This document shows positions 6,683 to 17,712 of a DNA stretch of 64,000 nt, piece by piece (the stretch's first letter is position 1; every line of letters begins with the position of its first letter). The notes under the pieces are model-generated. The model searched no databases. It was given only the letters and a program-made list of their open reading frames with translations, and was not told the origin of the DNA. The translations under genes and the position numbers were made by a program. Origin of the DNA: Streptomyces sp. NBC_01210. GTDB lineage: Bacteria; Actinomycetota; Actinomycetes; Streptomycetales; Streptomycetaceae. The stretch covers positions 6,944,001 through 7,008,000 of the forward strand of contig NZ_CP108549.1 in assembly GCF_036010325.1 (NCBI RefSeq), read 5' to 3'.

Positions 6683-9223
6683 TCACTCGACGAGGGCGGA
6701 GAGCATGGTGCGGACGGAGTCGTCAGCGATGCGCCGTGCGCGCAGCGCCGGGATGAGGCCCTCGACGTAGCAGAAGTTCCAGGCGAGTTGGGTGTGACTG
6801 GTGGTCGCCGTCGCCACGATGGCTCCCATCACCGAGACGCCCGTGAGGAACTGGGCCTCACCGACTCGCCACGAGCCCGCCTGGTCGGGGAACTCGTAGC
6901 GGCCGACGTTGGACAGGCACAGGTTGATCGGCCCCTCCTCGTCCATGAAACGCATGAATGGCTCGCTGTCCGCCAGTGACTTCGGTCCGGTCCAGCGCGG
7001 CAGGCTGATCGTGGCCAGGTGCTCCTGGCGTCTCCGGCGCCACACCAGGTCCTGGCTGATGGCCCGGGCCATCAGCCACAGCGGTCGGCCGGGCTCGTAA
7101 CGGACGCGGGAGGGAACCGTGGCCACGTAGGTGCCGACCTCGTCGGGGCAGACGGCTGGTTCAAGATCATTACGGAAGTCGACCGGCGAGCCGATCGAGA
7201 AGTGTGCCGTCGCCGAGGTTCCCGCGTCCTGGGCGACCGCCGTCACCATCGCGGCGGCCAGAACTCCGTGGACCGTGGTGCCGTGCCGTTTGGCCGCAGT
7301 CACTAGCAGATCCAACTGCTCGGCGGTGAGGAACCTGTGCACCATCCGGGTGCGTCGCTGCTCGAACGGCACCTGATGACTGGGGACGACCCGCTGTGCG
7401 GGGCGCCGCCGGGCCGCCTGCTGTTCCCGGCGCATCATGGCCTTGAACCCAGCGACACCCGCAGCGCCACGGTGGCGAAGAGGGAGAAGATCATCCGTCG
7501 CGGGCAGTGCCCGTCGCGGGGTGGCTTGAGGCCGCGTGCCGCAGTCCAGTTGCGCGGCCAGTTCGATCCACTCCCGGACCAGGGACAGGCACGTCTTGCC
7601 GTCGGCGATGATGTGCGAGGCCGTCAACAGCAGGTCATGGACGTGCCCTTCATTCTCGCCGCCCGTTCCTCCCGAGGTGATCACCACCGCGCGCAGCAGC
7701 GGACCGGCGCGCCAGTCCACACTCCCCACGAGCTCGCGGTCGTTCACCTCGCGCTCCCACCGCGTGTCGGCCGTGGGATCGTCCGGCGGCACGTGGACGT
7801 ACCGAAGCGGGATCTGCCGCCCGTCCAATGGGACGAAGGCGGGGTGCGCTCCGGTGCCGTCGTCGGTGATCGCGACGCGCAGCAAGGGGTGCCGGAGCTG
7901 GAGGGTGTCCAGTGCGCGGCGGTGCAGCGACGTGGGCAGGTGTCCGTGGACGCGGGCGCGGGCGATGACGTTGAGCGGTGAGGTCCGGTCGGCGATCCAG
8001 TACAGGCGCTCCAAGGGGCTCAGCTCACGCTGGACGTTGCTGGATCCGGTGGCCGAACCGTCCGGATAGGCGAGGGCCTGGGCGGTCTGCCGGGCGAGGA
8101 CGTGGCGGGGTACCAAGCGGAAGTAGGCATTACGGACCAGGCGACTCCGGGGGGTGGCCCCCTGAGTCAGTTCGCTCATCCGGCGGGAACCGGCCACCAT
8201 CGCCCTGGTGCGGTCGCGGCGCCGCTCCTCGTAGGCGCGCAGAGCCAGCGCCGGGTCATCACCCGTCATCGGCTCGGCCAGCGTCCGTGCCAGTGCGACG
8301 GCGTCCTCCATGGCCATGCCGGCCCCCTGGGCGAGCGTGGTCAACATGGGGTGGGCGGCGTCGCCGAGCAGGGTAAGGGGGCCGTCGCCCCACCGTTCCA
8401 GGAAGGCCCGGTCACGCGAAGACACGGTGAGGATGTCTGCCTGCGGGGTGGCGTCGATCACGGCCCGCACCTCGTCGGCCCAGCCCTCGTATGCCCGTCG
8501 GAGGAGGTCCTTGACCCGGTTCGGTGCGGGCGTGTCCTCGGGCGTGCTCATGGCCGCCCACCAGTAACAGCGGCCGTGGCCGATGTCGATGAGGCCGAAA
8601 CGCTGTCCGCTGCCCCAGTAGTGGCGCACGGCGCCCGTGGTGAGGCATGGGTGCCGGAAGGGGACGATGCCGAGCCGGAAGAGGTATCCGCTGTCCCACG
8701 CCGGCTCGGGGCCGACGAGGTGGCGCCGTACGGCCGAGTTGAAGCCGTCGGCGCCGATCAGGATGTCACCGCTCGCCGAACGGCCGTCCTCGAAGTGGGC
8801 GGTGACCCCCACGTCGACGGCATCGAAGCCAATGGCGGTCGCCCCCAGGTGGACTGGGCAATTTCCGATCTCCGCCAGCAGAGCCTCCTGGAGGTCCGCG
8901 CGGCTGAGGCAGAAGCTTGGCACGCCCACCTGGTCGCAGGCGTCCTTGAACGGCAGGTCTCTGATCCGTCGGCCGCGCCGGTCCATGATCCTGAACGACT
9001 CCACGGCCTGACCGCGCTTGTCCAGTCCCAGGTCGATGCCGAAACCGGCCAGGGCAGTAACCGCGTTGCTCATGACCGACAGACCGGAGCCGACGTCGCG
9101 CAGCTCGGTGGCGCGCTCGTACACCTCAACGTCGATACCGACGCGCCTCAGCGCGACCGCACACGTCAGACCGCCGATACCGGCACCAACGACCAGGGCT
9201 TTCACACGCCGTCCCGATGGCAT
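6683..9223 (-). CDS. FAD-dependent monooxygenase fused to a condensation/PapA-type acyltransferase domain
   Basis: A single 846-aa frame encodes two enzymes. Residues 1 to about 390 are a group A flavin monooxygenase (salicylate-hydroxylase/zeaxanthin-epoxidase type): dinucleotide fold VVGAGIGGLTCAVAL, mid-motif ILIGADGFNSAVRRHL, and FAD-binding GDAAHPMLTTLAQGAGMAMEDA. From about residue 395 the sequence becomes a condensation-superfamily domain of the PapA/alcohol-acyltransferase kind: entry PLERLYWIADR, catalytic HxxxDG in SHIIADGKT (near residue 538), and a DFGW-equivalent region replaced by NLCLSNVGRYEF. No carrier domain is attached. The NRPS stop lies 4 bp upstream, so translation is coupled. 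In related Ser-Pro systems a flavin enzyme performs a Baeyer-Villiger step after peptide release. The fused half could acylate a hydroxyl or amine of that product. No frameshift separates the halves. Confidence 0.88.
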   Translation of the reverse strand: MPSGRRVKALVVGAGIGGLTCAVALRRVGIDVEVYERATELRDVGSGLSVMSNAVTALAGFGIDLGLDKRGQAVESFRIMDRRGRRIRDLPFKDACDQVGVPSFCLSRADLQEALLAEIGNCPVHLGATAIGFDAVDVGVTAHFEDGRSASGDILIGADGFNSAVRRHLVGPEPAWDSGYLFRLGIVPFRHPCLTTGAVRHYWGSGQRFGLIDIGHGRCYWWAAMSTPEDTPAPNRVKDLLRRAYEGWADEVRAVIDATPQADILTVSSRDRAFLERWGDGPLTLLGDAAHPMLTTLAQGAGMAMEDAVALARTLAEPMTGDDPALALRAYEERRRDRTRAMVAGSRRMSELTQGATPRSRLVRNAYFRLVPRHVLARQTAQALAYPDGSATGSSNVQRELSPLERLYWIADRTSPLNVIARARVHGHLPTSLHRRALDTLQLRHPLLRVAITDDGTGAHPAFVPLDGRQIPLRYVHVPPDDPTADTRWEREVNDRELVGSVDWRAGPLLRAVVITSGGTGGENEGHVHDLLLTASHIIADGKTCLSLVREWIELAAQLDCGTRPQATPRRALPATDDLLPLRHRGAAGVAGFKAMMRREQQAARRRPAQRVVPSHQVPFEQRRTRMVHRFLTAEQLDLLVTAAKRHGTTVHGVLAAAMVTAVAQDAGTSATAHFSIGSPVDFRNDLEPAVCPDEVGTYVATVPSRVRYEPGRPLWLMARAISQDLVWRRRRQEHLATISLPRWTGPKSLADSEPFMRFMDEEGPINLCLSNVGRYEFPDQAGSWRVGEAQFLTGVSVMGAIVATATTSHTQLAWNFCYVEGLIPALRARRIADDSVRTMLSALVE

Positions 9224-9227
9224 GACG

Positions 9228-12200
9228 TCAGCTCTCCCGGCCGGTTCGGGTGAAGGCGGTGCTGATCAACTCCGCGACGGTACCGGCCAGGTGGGCCACG
9301 TGCGGTTCTTCCATGATCGTCAGGTGGTCGCCGGGGACACGGATGATCTGGATCCGCCCGCTGGTCATGGCGCTCCAACCGTTGCAGGGGTCTTGATGAC
9401 GGGTTCGGGCGGCGCTGTGCATGGCGGACAGGACGGCGGGCAGCGGCTCCGCGGCGCGGAGCAGCGTGAGGTCCTGATCCTCGCGCGGGGGCCGGTAGGC
9501 CAGAGTTGCCTGCCAGTGCGCCCGGTAGACGCCGAACAGGCGGCGGATGACGGCCCCCGAGCTGCCGGCTGGCAGGACGCCCCGCTCGCTCGCGACGCGG
9601 GCCATGAACGCGAACTTCTCCTCCAGCGAGCCAAGTCCGTCAGGAAGCACCCGTGCGGGTGCCCCGCCGCCGTCCCGCAGCCAGAGCAACTCGCGGAAGA
9701 ACCACTCCAGCAAGCCGTCGTCGTCGTGCGCGACGCGCGGCCCCTGCTCCAGGGCGGTGGTGTCCAGCACCAGCAGGGCGGCCTGCTCGTCCGCCGCCCG
9801 CAGCCGACGGGCCATCTCGAAGGCGACGAAGCCGCCAAATGACCATCCGCCGATCGCGTAAGGGCCGTGTGGCTGAGCCGTCCGCAGCGCCGTGAGGTAG
9901 CTGTCCGCCAGGTCCTCCACCGTGCACAGCGGTGTGGTGCCGGGCTCGGCGCCGGCGGCCTGAAGCGCGTACAGCGGCTGGGCGTCCGGAAGATGCCGGG
10001 CGAACCCGACGTAGCATAGTACGTTGCCGCCCATCGGGTGGACCATGAACAGCGGCGGGCGGGTGCCCTGCGGGCGGATCGGCACCAGGGGCTCGAACGT
10101 GGCTTTCGCCCCGCCCTGACGCAGCCGGGCCGCGAGTCGGGCGGGGGTGGGTGTCGCGATGAACTCCGACAGGGGGATGTGCACCCGGTAGCGCTGTTCG
10201 ATCCGGACCACCAGCCGCATCGCGGTCAAAGAGGTGCCGCCGAGGTCGAAGAGGCTGTCGTGCACCCCCACCGAGTCCAGGCACAGCACGTCCGCCACCA
10301 TCTCCGTCAGCGCCCGCTCGTAGGCGTCGCGCGGCGCGGCGGCCGGGGCGCGGCCGGGGACGGTCAGCGGGGCGCGGCGCAGTGCCGCGTCGTCGCGCTT
10401 GCCGCTGGGGGTCAGAGGCCACTGGGAGACCCATTGCAGGTGCGAGGGGACCATGTAGTCGGGCAAGGTGGCCCGCAACCGCTCACGGACGCCGACCAGG
10501 TCCTCGTCCGTGCCCTCACCGAGGAGGAAGGCGGCGAGGAATACCTCGCCGTCCGTGCGCCGACGAGCCACGACCGCTGCGTCACGCAGGCCCGGGTACC
10601 GCTCAGCCAGGCCGGTGACGGCCAGTTCTACCTCGGCCGGCTCCACGCGAAAGCCCCGTACCTTGACCTGTGCGTCGTCGCGTCCGAGGAAGACGACATC
10701 TCCGCCGGAAAGCACCATGCCGATGTCGCCCGTGTAGTAGAGCCTGTGGTCTCCGTCCGCGAAGGGATGGGGGACGAAACGCTCCTTGGTCAGGTCCGGG
10801 CGGCCCTCGTAGCCGTCGGCCAGGCAGCCGCCGCCCAGGTAGATGTCGCCCCGCGCCCCGACCGGCACCGGACGCATCCGCTTGTCCAGGACGTGCACCT
10901 CGGCCCCGTCGATGGCGCGGCCGATCGGCGGCAGCGCGGGGAAGGCTGCGGGGTCACCGGTCATGGTGTATGCGGTGACCACGTGGGTCTCCGTCGGACC
11001 GTACTGGTTCTCCAGCACGGCTCCCGGGAGTCTGGCGCACAGCGCGCGGATCTCGGGAGTGACGCGCAGCTGCTCACCGCAGGTGATCATCACCCGCAGG
11101 GCCCGTGGGGTGATGCCTAGCGTGCCGGCGGCTTCGGCCAGTTGGTGAAGGGCCACCGGGGGGAGGAAGACCTGCTCGACGCGCTCGCGGTCGAGCAGGC
11201 GCAGCAGCGCGGGCATGTCGCGCCGCTCCGCGTCGCCGACCAGGCACAAGGTGCCGCCGAAGCACAGTGTGGAGAAGATCTCCTGGAAGGAGATGTCGAA
11301 GCTCAGCGGTGCGTACTGCAGAGTTACACCGCCCACGGCCGCGCTGGGCGCCTCGGCCTGCCAGGCCACCAAGGCGGCCAGGGGGCGATGCGGCATGGCG
11401 ACGCCCTTGGGGGTCCCGGTGGAGCCCGACGTGAAGAGGACGTACGCGGTGCTCTCCGCGTCCGTCCCGCTTCTCGCCCGGCACACCGGCTCTGGCGCGG
11501 CCACCGACTCGGCGGGCAGCAGCAGCGCCGGGTCACCGGCGAGGTGGGCGTACGGGGCTTCGGCCACGACGCGGAAGGGCTGGACCTGCTCGACCATCGT
11601 GGCCAGCCGGGAAGCGGGGTAGCTGACGTCCATCGGGACGACCGCGCAGCCAGCCCGCATGACACCCAGGAGCACCGCCATGGTCAGCGGGGACCGGTTC
11701 ATCGCGATCCCGATCCGGGCGTTCGCCGGGGCGCCGAGCGCGCCCAGCCGCCCGGCCACGTTCTCTACGGCCTCGGCGAGCCGGGCGTAGCTCCACCGCT
11801 CCTCGCCCATCACCATGGCAGTCGCGTCCGGCGTGCGCGCGGCCTGTTCGAGGAAGCGCGCCACGACCGTGGGGCACTCCGCGGGCGAGGCGAGGACGGG
11901 TCGTGAGGCGAGGAAGGCGAAGTCCGCTGTGTCGTGCGGCTGTTCCACCATACGGCGCAGGATGCTCAGGTAGCCGGCCGCGAAGAGATCGCCCTGCTCG
12001 GCCGAGAACGTCGCACCGTCGCAGTCGATTCGCAGCCACATGCCGGCGCCGTCCGGTTCGGTGACCGCGTTCACCATCAGACGGAAGTCGTTCTCCTCCC
12101 AGCTGCAGAACTCCCTGAGCCGCAGACCGGGGAGCCCGAGGACATGGGACAGCTGACGGAAGTGCACGTAGTTGAAGGCGGTGTCGAGGACGGGCCCACC

Positions 12201-15200
12201 GTGGTCCTCCTGGATCGCGCTCAGCGGGTAGCGGCGGTGGGGATGGCCGTCCTGCTCCTGGCGGAAGCCTTCGCGTGCCACGTCCAGCCAACTGTCCCGT
12301 GCGGTGTTCAGGCGGACGGGCACCGTGTTCAGGAAGAGCCCGGCGATGCGTTCGGCTCCGGCCAGTTCGGGCCGGCCGTGGGTGATCAGGCCGGTGGTCA
12401 CGTCACGGGTGCCGGCGAGCATGGCCAGCGTCAGGGCGTGCGCTGCGAAGAGCACGGACTTCACGGGCAGGGAGTGTTCGGCCGCGAAGTGCCGGGCCCG
12501 CTCGACAAGGGGGCCGGGCAGGTCGACCCGCCGCGAGGCCGGCTGGTGGCCGGTACCGGGCAGATGGGGCGAAAATGCCTCGATGGGCACGGGCTCGCAG
12601 CCGGCCAGCTTTTCCCGCCAGTAGCGCCGGGCCTCCTGCGAACGCAGGGCGCTCTGCTCCAGCCGCACGTGGGCCGCCGGCGAAGGAGGCGCCGAGCCCT
12701 CGACGGGGCCGATGTCCAGGCCGAGGCCGTGGGCGTAGTCCTGGAGCAGCTCCTGGAGCAGGGTGGCGACGCTGCCGCCGTCGAGGAGCGCGTGGTGGAA
12801 GCTGAGGACCAGGTCGACGGTGGCGGGCCTCACATGGGCGCGGAACAGGTACAGCGGCGCCCGGTCGAACACGTAGGGGTGGTGGCGGCGTGCCTCGATG
12901 TGCGCGCGTACCTCGGCCTCGGCCGCCGCGCTGTCGAGCGGACACAAATCGGCGATCTCCAGGCCGCCGTACACCTGAGGGCGGACCACCTGCAACGGTT
13001 CTGCGCCGGCCAGGTCGAAGGCCGTGCGCAGCGCCGGGTGCCGTGCCGTCAGCCGGTCGAAGGCACGACGGAACTGCTCCTCATTCCACGGCATCTCCAG
13101 GGTGTACCGGAAGACGTCCCGGTACCTGGCCGACGTTTCGTGCCTGCGGCTGTGGTACAGCAAGCCGAGCTGGATCCGGGTCAGCGGGTAAGCGTCCTCG
13201 GCATCCCGCAGACGGGCCCGGTCGACATCGGCCACCAGGGCGAACGGGGCCAGGGCGGCCTCGGTCCCGGATGCGTCGCACTCCTCGGTGCACGTGGCAA
13301 GGCCGGCCACCGTCGGGTTGCGCAGGAGGTCGGTGAGCGAGAAGCGCAGGCCCCGGGCCTCCGCCTCGGCACGCACCTTGAGCATCGTGATCGAGTCGCC
13401 GCCGAGGGCGGAGTAGTCGTCGTGGATCCCAACGGTCTCATGGCCCAGGACACGGGCCCAGACCTCGGCCAGTACGGTCTCGGTCCGGTTGCGCGGCTGC
13501 CCGCCCGCGGTGGCCTCCGGGACGTCGTGCGGTGGTGGCAGCGCGTCGCGGTCTGCCTTGCCGTTGGGGGTCAGCGGAATGCCGTCGATCCGGGTGAAGG
13601 AGGCCGGAACCATGAACGCCGGCAGTGTCTGCCCGAGCCGTTCGCGCAACAGTGCCGTGTCGATCGGGGCCTCGGCGACGTAGTAGCCGGCCAGGACGGT
13701 TCCCCGGTCGGGGGTGGTACGGCCCACCACGATGGCGTCCCGTACCCCGGGGACGGCGAGCAGGACGGCGGTCACCTCGTCGGGTTCGACGCGGTTGCCC
13801 CGGATCTTGACCTGGCCGTCGATTCGTCCGAGGTACTCCAGGGCGCCGTCCGCGAGCCACCGCGCCAGGTCCCCGCTGCGGTAGAGGCGGCCGCCCGGCA
13901 CGAACGGGTCGGTGCCGAACTTCTCGGTGGTCAGCTCCGGGCGGTCGAGATACCCACGGGCGACACCAACCCCGCCGATGCACAGCTCCCCGGCGACACC
14001 GACGGGTTGCGGCAGGTCGTAGGCGCCCAGCACGTACAGCCTGGTGTTGTCGATCGGCCGGCCGATGGGCACCCGCGCGATGCCGTGAGCGGGGTCGCCC
14101 GGGCAGTCGTAGGACGAGACGTCGACCGTCGCCTCGGTCGGGCCGTACAGGTTCACCAGCCGTACCGGCTGCTTGGTGCCGCTCTCACGGCGCCACCGGT
14201 CGACCAGGCGGTTGAACTGCTCGACCCGGGTGCCGGGCAGGGCCTCGCCGCTGCAGAAGACGTACCGCAGGGTCCGGATGCCCGCGCGGGCCGCTGCCGA
14301 CTCCTCCAGCAGGTCGAGGAACGGGCCGAGCATCGAGGGGACGAAGTGCACGGCGCTGACCTGGTGCTCGCGGATCGCCCGCAGGACCTCGCGCGGGTCC
14401 CGCTGGCCGCCGGGCGGTAGCAGGGCCACGGCGGCGCCCTCAATGGCCCACCAGAACAGCTCCCACACCGAGACATCGAAGGAGACCGGCGTCTTCTGCA
14501 GCAGGACGTCCCGTCCTCCGAGCGGGTAGCGGCGCTGCATCCAGGCGAGGCGGTTGACCACGCTGCGGTGCTCGACCGTGACCCCCTTGGGTTGTCCGGT
14601 CGAGCCGGAGGTGTAGATGACGTACGCCAGGTCACGGGAGGTGGCGAGCGGCTCGACCGGGGCGCCGCTGCCGGTGAGCAGGCCGCCGACGCGCCGCACC
14701 GTCGCGTCCGCGGGAAGGCCGGCGGGAGCGTCGTCATCGACGATCACCACCTTGGCACGGCTGTCACGCAGCAGAAATTGCACCCGCTCGGCCGGGTAGC
14801 CGGGGTCCACCGGTACGTAGGCGCCGCCGGACTTCAGGATGCCGAGCAACGCGACCAGCAACCGCGGCCCCCGCTCCATCATCACCGCGACACGGTCGTC
14901 CGGACCGACGCCCTCCGCCCGCAGGGCCCGCGCGACACGGTTGGCCCGCTCGTCGAGTTCGACGTAGGTCAGCGTCTCCCCGGACGCCGCGATGACGGCG
15001 GTCCGGTCCGGCCGGTGGGCGGCCTGCGCCTCGAACAGTCCGTGCAGGGTGGCCTGATCCGCGTAAGGCACCTGCCGGCCAAGGGCATGCCCGGCGGTGA
15101 GGTCCTGGTACTCGGCCGGGGAGAGCATGGGGACGTCGGACAGAGGCCGGTCCAACAGGTCCAGACCGTGCTCCAAGAGCGTCGTGAGGTGACCCGCCAC

Positions 15201-16421
15201 GGAGGCGATGGGAAGGTCCTCGTCGAAAACGTCACGGGCGTAGTCCAGGTCGACACGGATGTCGGCCGTGTCGTCGAAGGCGGACACCAGGACACCCAGT
15301 GCGTCCTGGTCGTGCGAGGGGGCCATCAGGGTGCCCCGCCGCACCACTCCCGGGACTTCCGGCCGGGACCAGTTCATGTAGGAAAGCGTCACGTCGAAGA
15401 GCTGCCGTGGGCCCTGAGCCGCTGTGGGCACTTCCCGCAGGATGTCGCCGAGCGCGAGCCGCTCATGACGCCGGAGCGAGCGCGTCGTGCCCTGGATTCC
15501 GGTGAGCAGTTCCCGAACGGTCAGCGCGCCGGGTGCTGCGACCCGTAGCGGCAGGGTGTTGGCGAACTGACCGAGAACGTCCCTGTGTCGCTCCGTCGGA
15601 CGGTTGAGGAAGGGTACGCCTAGGACCACCTCTTCGCTCCTGTGCAGGCGCGTCAGGTAGGTACCGAGCATGGCCGCGACGTACGTGAACGGCCAGTAGC
15701 CCGCGGCGCGAACCCGACCGATGAGGGCACCGTCGATCACGAAAGAGTGGCGACCGCGGCCACGCGGACCGCTGTCCGTGGTACGGGTGAAGAGCGCGGG
15801 TGCCAGTCCGTGGAGATATTCCCGGTAGAAGGCACGGTCACGGTCGCCGTCCGTCCCGCTGCGGTAGGCGGCGTCCTCCTCGACGAACGCCAGGTAGGAA
15901 GGTGTTTCTCGAGCGCTCCTCTGCGGATCGCCGTGCGGCGCCCGGGCGTATTCTTGGAGGATCTCGTGGCTCAGCCGGTCGAGGGTCCAGCCGTCGGCGA
16001 CGATGTGGTGTGCCTTGATGTGCAGATGCGTGATATCCGGGCTCTCCAGGAGGAGTGTGGCTTCTACGAGGGGGCTGCTGCTGAGTGGCAGGGCGCCGGC
16101 CATCGATCTGTGCATCCACTCCGCGCAGGCGGTGTCCGGCCCGGGCTCGTGCGAGAGGTCGATCACGGGGACGGGAACATGGTCCTCGGCCACCCGTTGG
16201 AAGGGCACGCCGGCGCGTTCGGCGAACTGCAGCCGGAACGTCTCATGGCGGTGCAACACGCGCTCCGCGCAGACGGCAAGCCGCTCGTGGTCGACGCCGC
16301 CGTCCAGACGCTCGTGGAGAACGCAGTTGAACTGTGGTGACTCCGGAGCCTGGGAGCCGACGGACCATACATCGCGCTGATACGCCGTCAAGGGGTACGG
16401 CGTGTGGTGGTTCATGTTCAA
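9228..16421 (-). CDS. Two-module nonribosomal peptide synthetase C-A-T-C-A-T-TE, predicted Ser then Pro-like
   Basis: A 2397-aa synthetase. Domains in order: C1 (about 1-430, HHIVADGW), A1 (about 450-960, [11 protein letters not shown]), T1 (GGDSITML, Ser near 1008), C2 (about 1075-1500, HHALLDGGS), A2 (about 1510-1990, [11 protein letters not shown]), T2 (LGGTSLTAM, near 2063) and TE (about 2110-2390, GGWSFGG, His in PGDHLTI). Read against GrsA positions, A1 gives DVWHFSLVDK, the same as the EntF serine code. A2 gives DIQFICQVVK, close to the proline code DVQLIAHVVK with changes at 236, 278, 301 and 322. The initial C domain with no loading module implies acylation of Ser. The start is TTG 16421 (11 nt after AAGGA, overlapping the P450 stop as TTGA) or ATG 16415 (17 nt after it). 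There is no epimerase or MT domain. Confidence 0.95.
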   Translation of the reverse strand: MNMNHHTPYPLTAYQRDVWSVGSQAPESPQFNCVLHERLDGGVDHERLAVCAERVLHRHETFRLQFAERAGVPFQRVAEDHVPVPVIDLSHEPGPDTACAEWMHRSMAGALPLSSSPLVEATLLLESPDITHLHIKAHHIVADGWTLDRLSHEILQEYARAPHGDPQRSARETPSYLAFVEEDAAYRSGTDGDRDRAFYREYLHGLAPALFTRTTDSGPRGRGRHSFVIDGALIGRVRAAGYWPFTYVAAMLGTYLTRLHRSEEVVLGVPFLNRPTERHRDVLGQFANTLPLRVAAPGALTVRELLTGIQGTTRSLRRHERLALGDILREVPTAAQGPRQLFDVTLSYMNWSRPEVPGVVRRGTLMAPSHDQDALGVLVSAFDDTADIRVDLDYARDVFDEDLPIASVAGHLTTLLEHGLDLLDRPLSDVPMLSPAEYQDLTAGHALGRQVPYADQATLHGLFEAQAAHRPDRTAVIAASGETLTYVELDERANRVARALRAEGVGPDDRVAVMMERGPRLLVALLGILKSGGAYVPVDPGYPAERVQFLLRDSRAKVVIVDDDAPAGLPADATVRRVGGLLTGSGAPVEPLATSRDLAYVIYTSGSTGQPKGVTVEHRSVVNRLAWMQRRYPLGGRDVLLQKTPVSFDVSVWELFWWAIEGAAVALLPPGGQRDPREVLRAIREHQVSAVHFVPSMLGPFLDLLEESAAARAGIRTLRYVFCSGEALPGTRVEQFNRLVDRWRRESGTKQPVRLVNLYGPTEATVDVSSYDCPGDPAHGIARVPIGRPIDNTRLYVLGAYDLPQPVGVAGELCIGGVGVARGYLDRPELTTEKFGTDPFVPGGRLYRSGDLARWLADGALEYLGRIDGQVKIRGNRVEPDEVTAVLLAVPGVRDAIVVGRTTPDRGTVLAGYYVAEAPIDTALLRERLGQTLPAFMVPASFTRIDGIPLTPNGKADRDALPPPHDVPEATAGGQPRNRTETVLAEVWARVLGHETVGIHDDYSALGGDSITMLKVRAEAEARGLRFSLTDLLRNPTVAGLATCTEECDASGTEAALAPFALVADVDRARLRDAEDAYPLTRIQLGLLYHSRRHETSARYRDVFRYTLEMPWNEEQFRRAFDRLTARHPALRTAFDLAGAEPLQVVRPQVYGGLEIADLCPLDSAAAEAEVRAHIEARRHHPYVFDRAPLYLFRAHVRPATVDLVLSFHHALLDGGSVATLLQELLQDYAHGLGLDIGPVEGSAPPSPAAHVRLEQSALRSQEARRYWREKLAGCEPVPIEAFSPHLPGTGHQPASRRVDLPGPLVERARHFAAEHSLPVKSVLFAAHALTLAMLAGTRDVTTGLITHGRPELAGAERIAGLFLNTVPVRLNTARDSWLDVAREGFRQEQDGHPHRRYPLSAIQEDHGGPVLDTAFNYVHFRQLSHVLGLPGLRLREFCSWEENDFRLMVNAVTEPDGAGMWLRIDCDGATFSAEQGDLFAAGYLSILRRMVEQPHDTADFAFLASRPVLASPAECPTVVARFLEQAARTPDATAMVMGEERWSYARLAEAVENVAGRLGALGAPANARIGIAMNRSPLTMAVLLGVMRAGCAVVPMDVSYPASRLATMVEQVQPFRVVAEAPYAHLAGDPALLLPAESVAAPEPVCRARSGTDAESTAYVLFTSGSTGTPKGVAMPHRPLAALVAWQAEAPSAAVGGVTLQYAPLSFDISFQEIFSTLCFGGTLCLVGDAERRDMPALLRLLDRERVEQVFLPPVALHQLAEAAGTLGITPRALRVMITCGEQLRVTPEIRALCARLPGAVLENQYGPTETHVVTAYTMTGDPAAFPALPPIGRAIDGAEVHVLDKRMRPVPVGARGDIYLGGGCLADGYEGRPDLTKERFVPHPFADGDHRLYYTGDIGMVLSGGDVVFLGRDDAQVKVRGFRVEPAEVELAVTGLAERYPGLRDAAVVARRRTDGEVFLAAFLLGEGTDEDLVGVRERLRATLPDYMVPSHLQWVSQWPLTPSGKRDDAALRRAPLTVPGRAPAAAPRDAYERALTEMVADVLCLDSVGVHDSLFDLGGTSLTAMRLVVRIEQRYRVHIPLSEFIATPTPARLAARLRQGGAKATFEPLVPIRPQGTRPPLFMVHPMGGNVLCYVGFARHLPDAQPLYALQAAGAEPGTTPLCTVEDLADSYLTALRTAQPHGPYAIGGWSFGGFVAFEMARRLRAADEQAALLVLDTTALEQGPRVAHDDDGLLEWFFRELLWLRDGGGAPARVLPDGLGSLEEKFAFMARVASERGVLPAGSSGAVIRRLFGVYRAHWQATLAYRPPREDQDLTLLRAAEPLPAVLSAMHSAARTRHQDPCNGWSAMTSGRIQIIRVPGDHLTIMEEPHVAHLAGTVAELISTAFTRTGRES

Positions 16422-17680
16422 CTGTTGGGGTTTCCTTCGAGCCGTACAGGGATCTCTCGGTGCCCGTTGAAGATGAGGGAAGGCAGCGGAGACAGACAGT
16501 CGAGTCCTACGGCGAGTTCGAGAGTGGGGAACCGGGAGAAGAGCGCGGACAGAGCGATGCGGCCTTCGAGACGGGCGAGTTCGGCGCCCAGGCAGTAGGT
16601 CGGGCCGTGGCTGAAAGCCAGGTGCTCACGGGCGGTGGCGCGGGTGATGTCGAAGAGCTCGGCGTCTTCACCGTGGACCCCAGGGTCACGGCCGACCGCA
16701 GCGTAGTTGATGACGAGGGCCTCGCCCCGCGAGAACGTCAGCCCGGTCGCCTCGTCGTACAGGTCCTCGGTAGGGAAGCGCATCATGAAGTTGGCCACCG
16801 GAGCCTGGTGGCGCAGGGTTTCCTCCACGACCTGGTCCCAGCCGACCCGGCCCGACATGGCCAGGTCCAGCTGGGCCGGGCGCGTGAGCAGGTTGACCAC
16901 GGCGTGGTCCAGCAGGTTCGCCGTGGTCCCATAGCCGGCGCCGAGCACCATCCAGATGTTGTCGGCCAGCTCCCGCTCATTGAGCCGGCCCTCGCGGTGG
17001 GCGCCGACCAAAGCGCTGGCGATGTCGTCGCCGGGACGCTCGGTCTTGATTACGAGTAGGTCCGCGAGGAGCTGTGCCGCCTCGGCTGCGGTGGCGTCGG
17101 CCTGCTCGGCACTCAGATTTGTGGTGAAGACAGTGTCGTTGACGGCCTGGAATCTGTCGTGCATGACCTCTGGCAGGCCGACCAGTGCGGTGACCGTCAG
17201 CCAAGGCAGCCGCGAGGCGAAGTGCTTCCGCAGGTCCACCACTCCGCCGGGAGCGGCGGCAGCCGCATCCGCAAGGTCGTCCAGCAGCGCGGCGGTGGTC
17301 TTCTCGATCCACGGAGCGAGCGCCCGTACGCGGCGGGCGGTGAACGCGGGGACCAATGGATGGCGCAGTCGGCTGTGATCGGGTCCGTAGGCGGTCTGGA
17401 CGGTGCGGATGTCGACCCAGATCCGCAGCGGCCAGTCGGCGGGAAGGTCACCATTAACGAAGGCGGGCCAGTGCCGGTGGGCGTCCTTGGATACCCAGGG
17501 GTGGATCAATAACCGCCGGACAAGGCCCGGGTCGGTGACCGACCATGCCGGTACGCCACCGGGCAGCTCGACCCGGGCGGCGGGCCCCAGAGCACGCAGC
17601 GCCGCTGCTTCGCCGTGGACGTCCGCGGCGCTGCCGTCCAAGCGGTAGGGGCAGCGGTTCCGGAAGGGCAGAGAGGACAT
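16418..17680 (-). CDS. Cytochrome P450 with altered I-helix motif
   Basis: A 420-aa bacterial P450, probably oxidising the NRPS product or a carrier-bound intermediate. The start ATG 17680 (M-S-S-L-P-F-R-N) gives the usual class length; the longer frame to 17869 is not family-like. The K-helix is EETLR and the heme site is [14 protein letters not shown], with the axial Cys near residue 363. The I-helix reads [11 protein letters not shown] near residue 248. The acid of the usual AG-x-(D/E)-T-T is glycine here, so proton delivery must differ from the textbook case. The stop codon overlaps the NRPS start, and the gene follows the methyltransferase by 32 bp, within one operon. Confidence 0.92.
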   Translation of the reverse strand: MSSLPFRNRCPYRLDGSAADVHGEAAALRALGPAARVELPGGVPAWSVTDPGLVRRLLIHPWVSKDAHRHWPAFVNGDLPADWPLRIWVDIRTVQTAYGPDHSRLRHPLVPAFTARRVRALAPWIEKTTAALLDDLADAAAAAPGGVVDLRKHFASRLPWLTVTALVGLPEVMHDRFQAVNDTVFTTNLSAEQADATAAEAAQLLADLLVIKTERPGDDIASALVGAHREGRLNERELADNIWMVLGAGYGTTANLLDHAVVNLLTRPAQLDLAMSGRVGWDQVVEETLRHQAPVANFMMRFPTEDLYDEATGLTFSRGEALVINYAAVGRDPGVHGEDAELFDITRATAREHLAFSHGPTYCLGAELARLEGRIALSALFSRFPTLELAVGLDCLSPLPSLIFNGHREIPVRLEGNPNS

Positions 17681-17712
17681 GGGTGTAGGACCTCGGCGGC
17701 ACCAGTCGGGAC

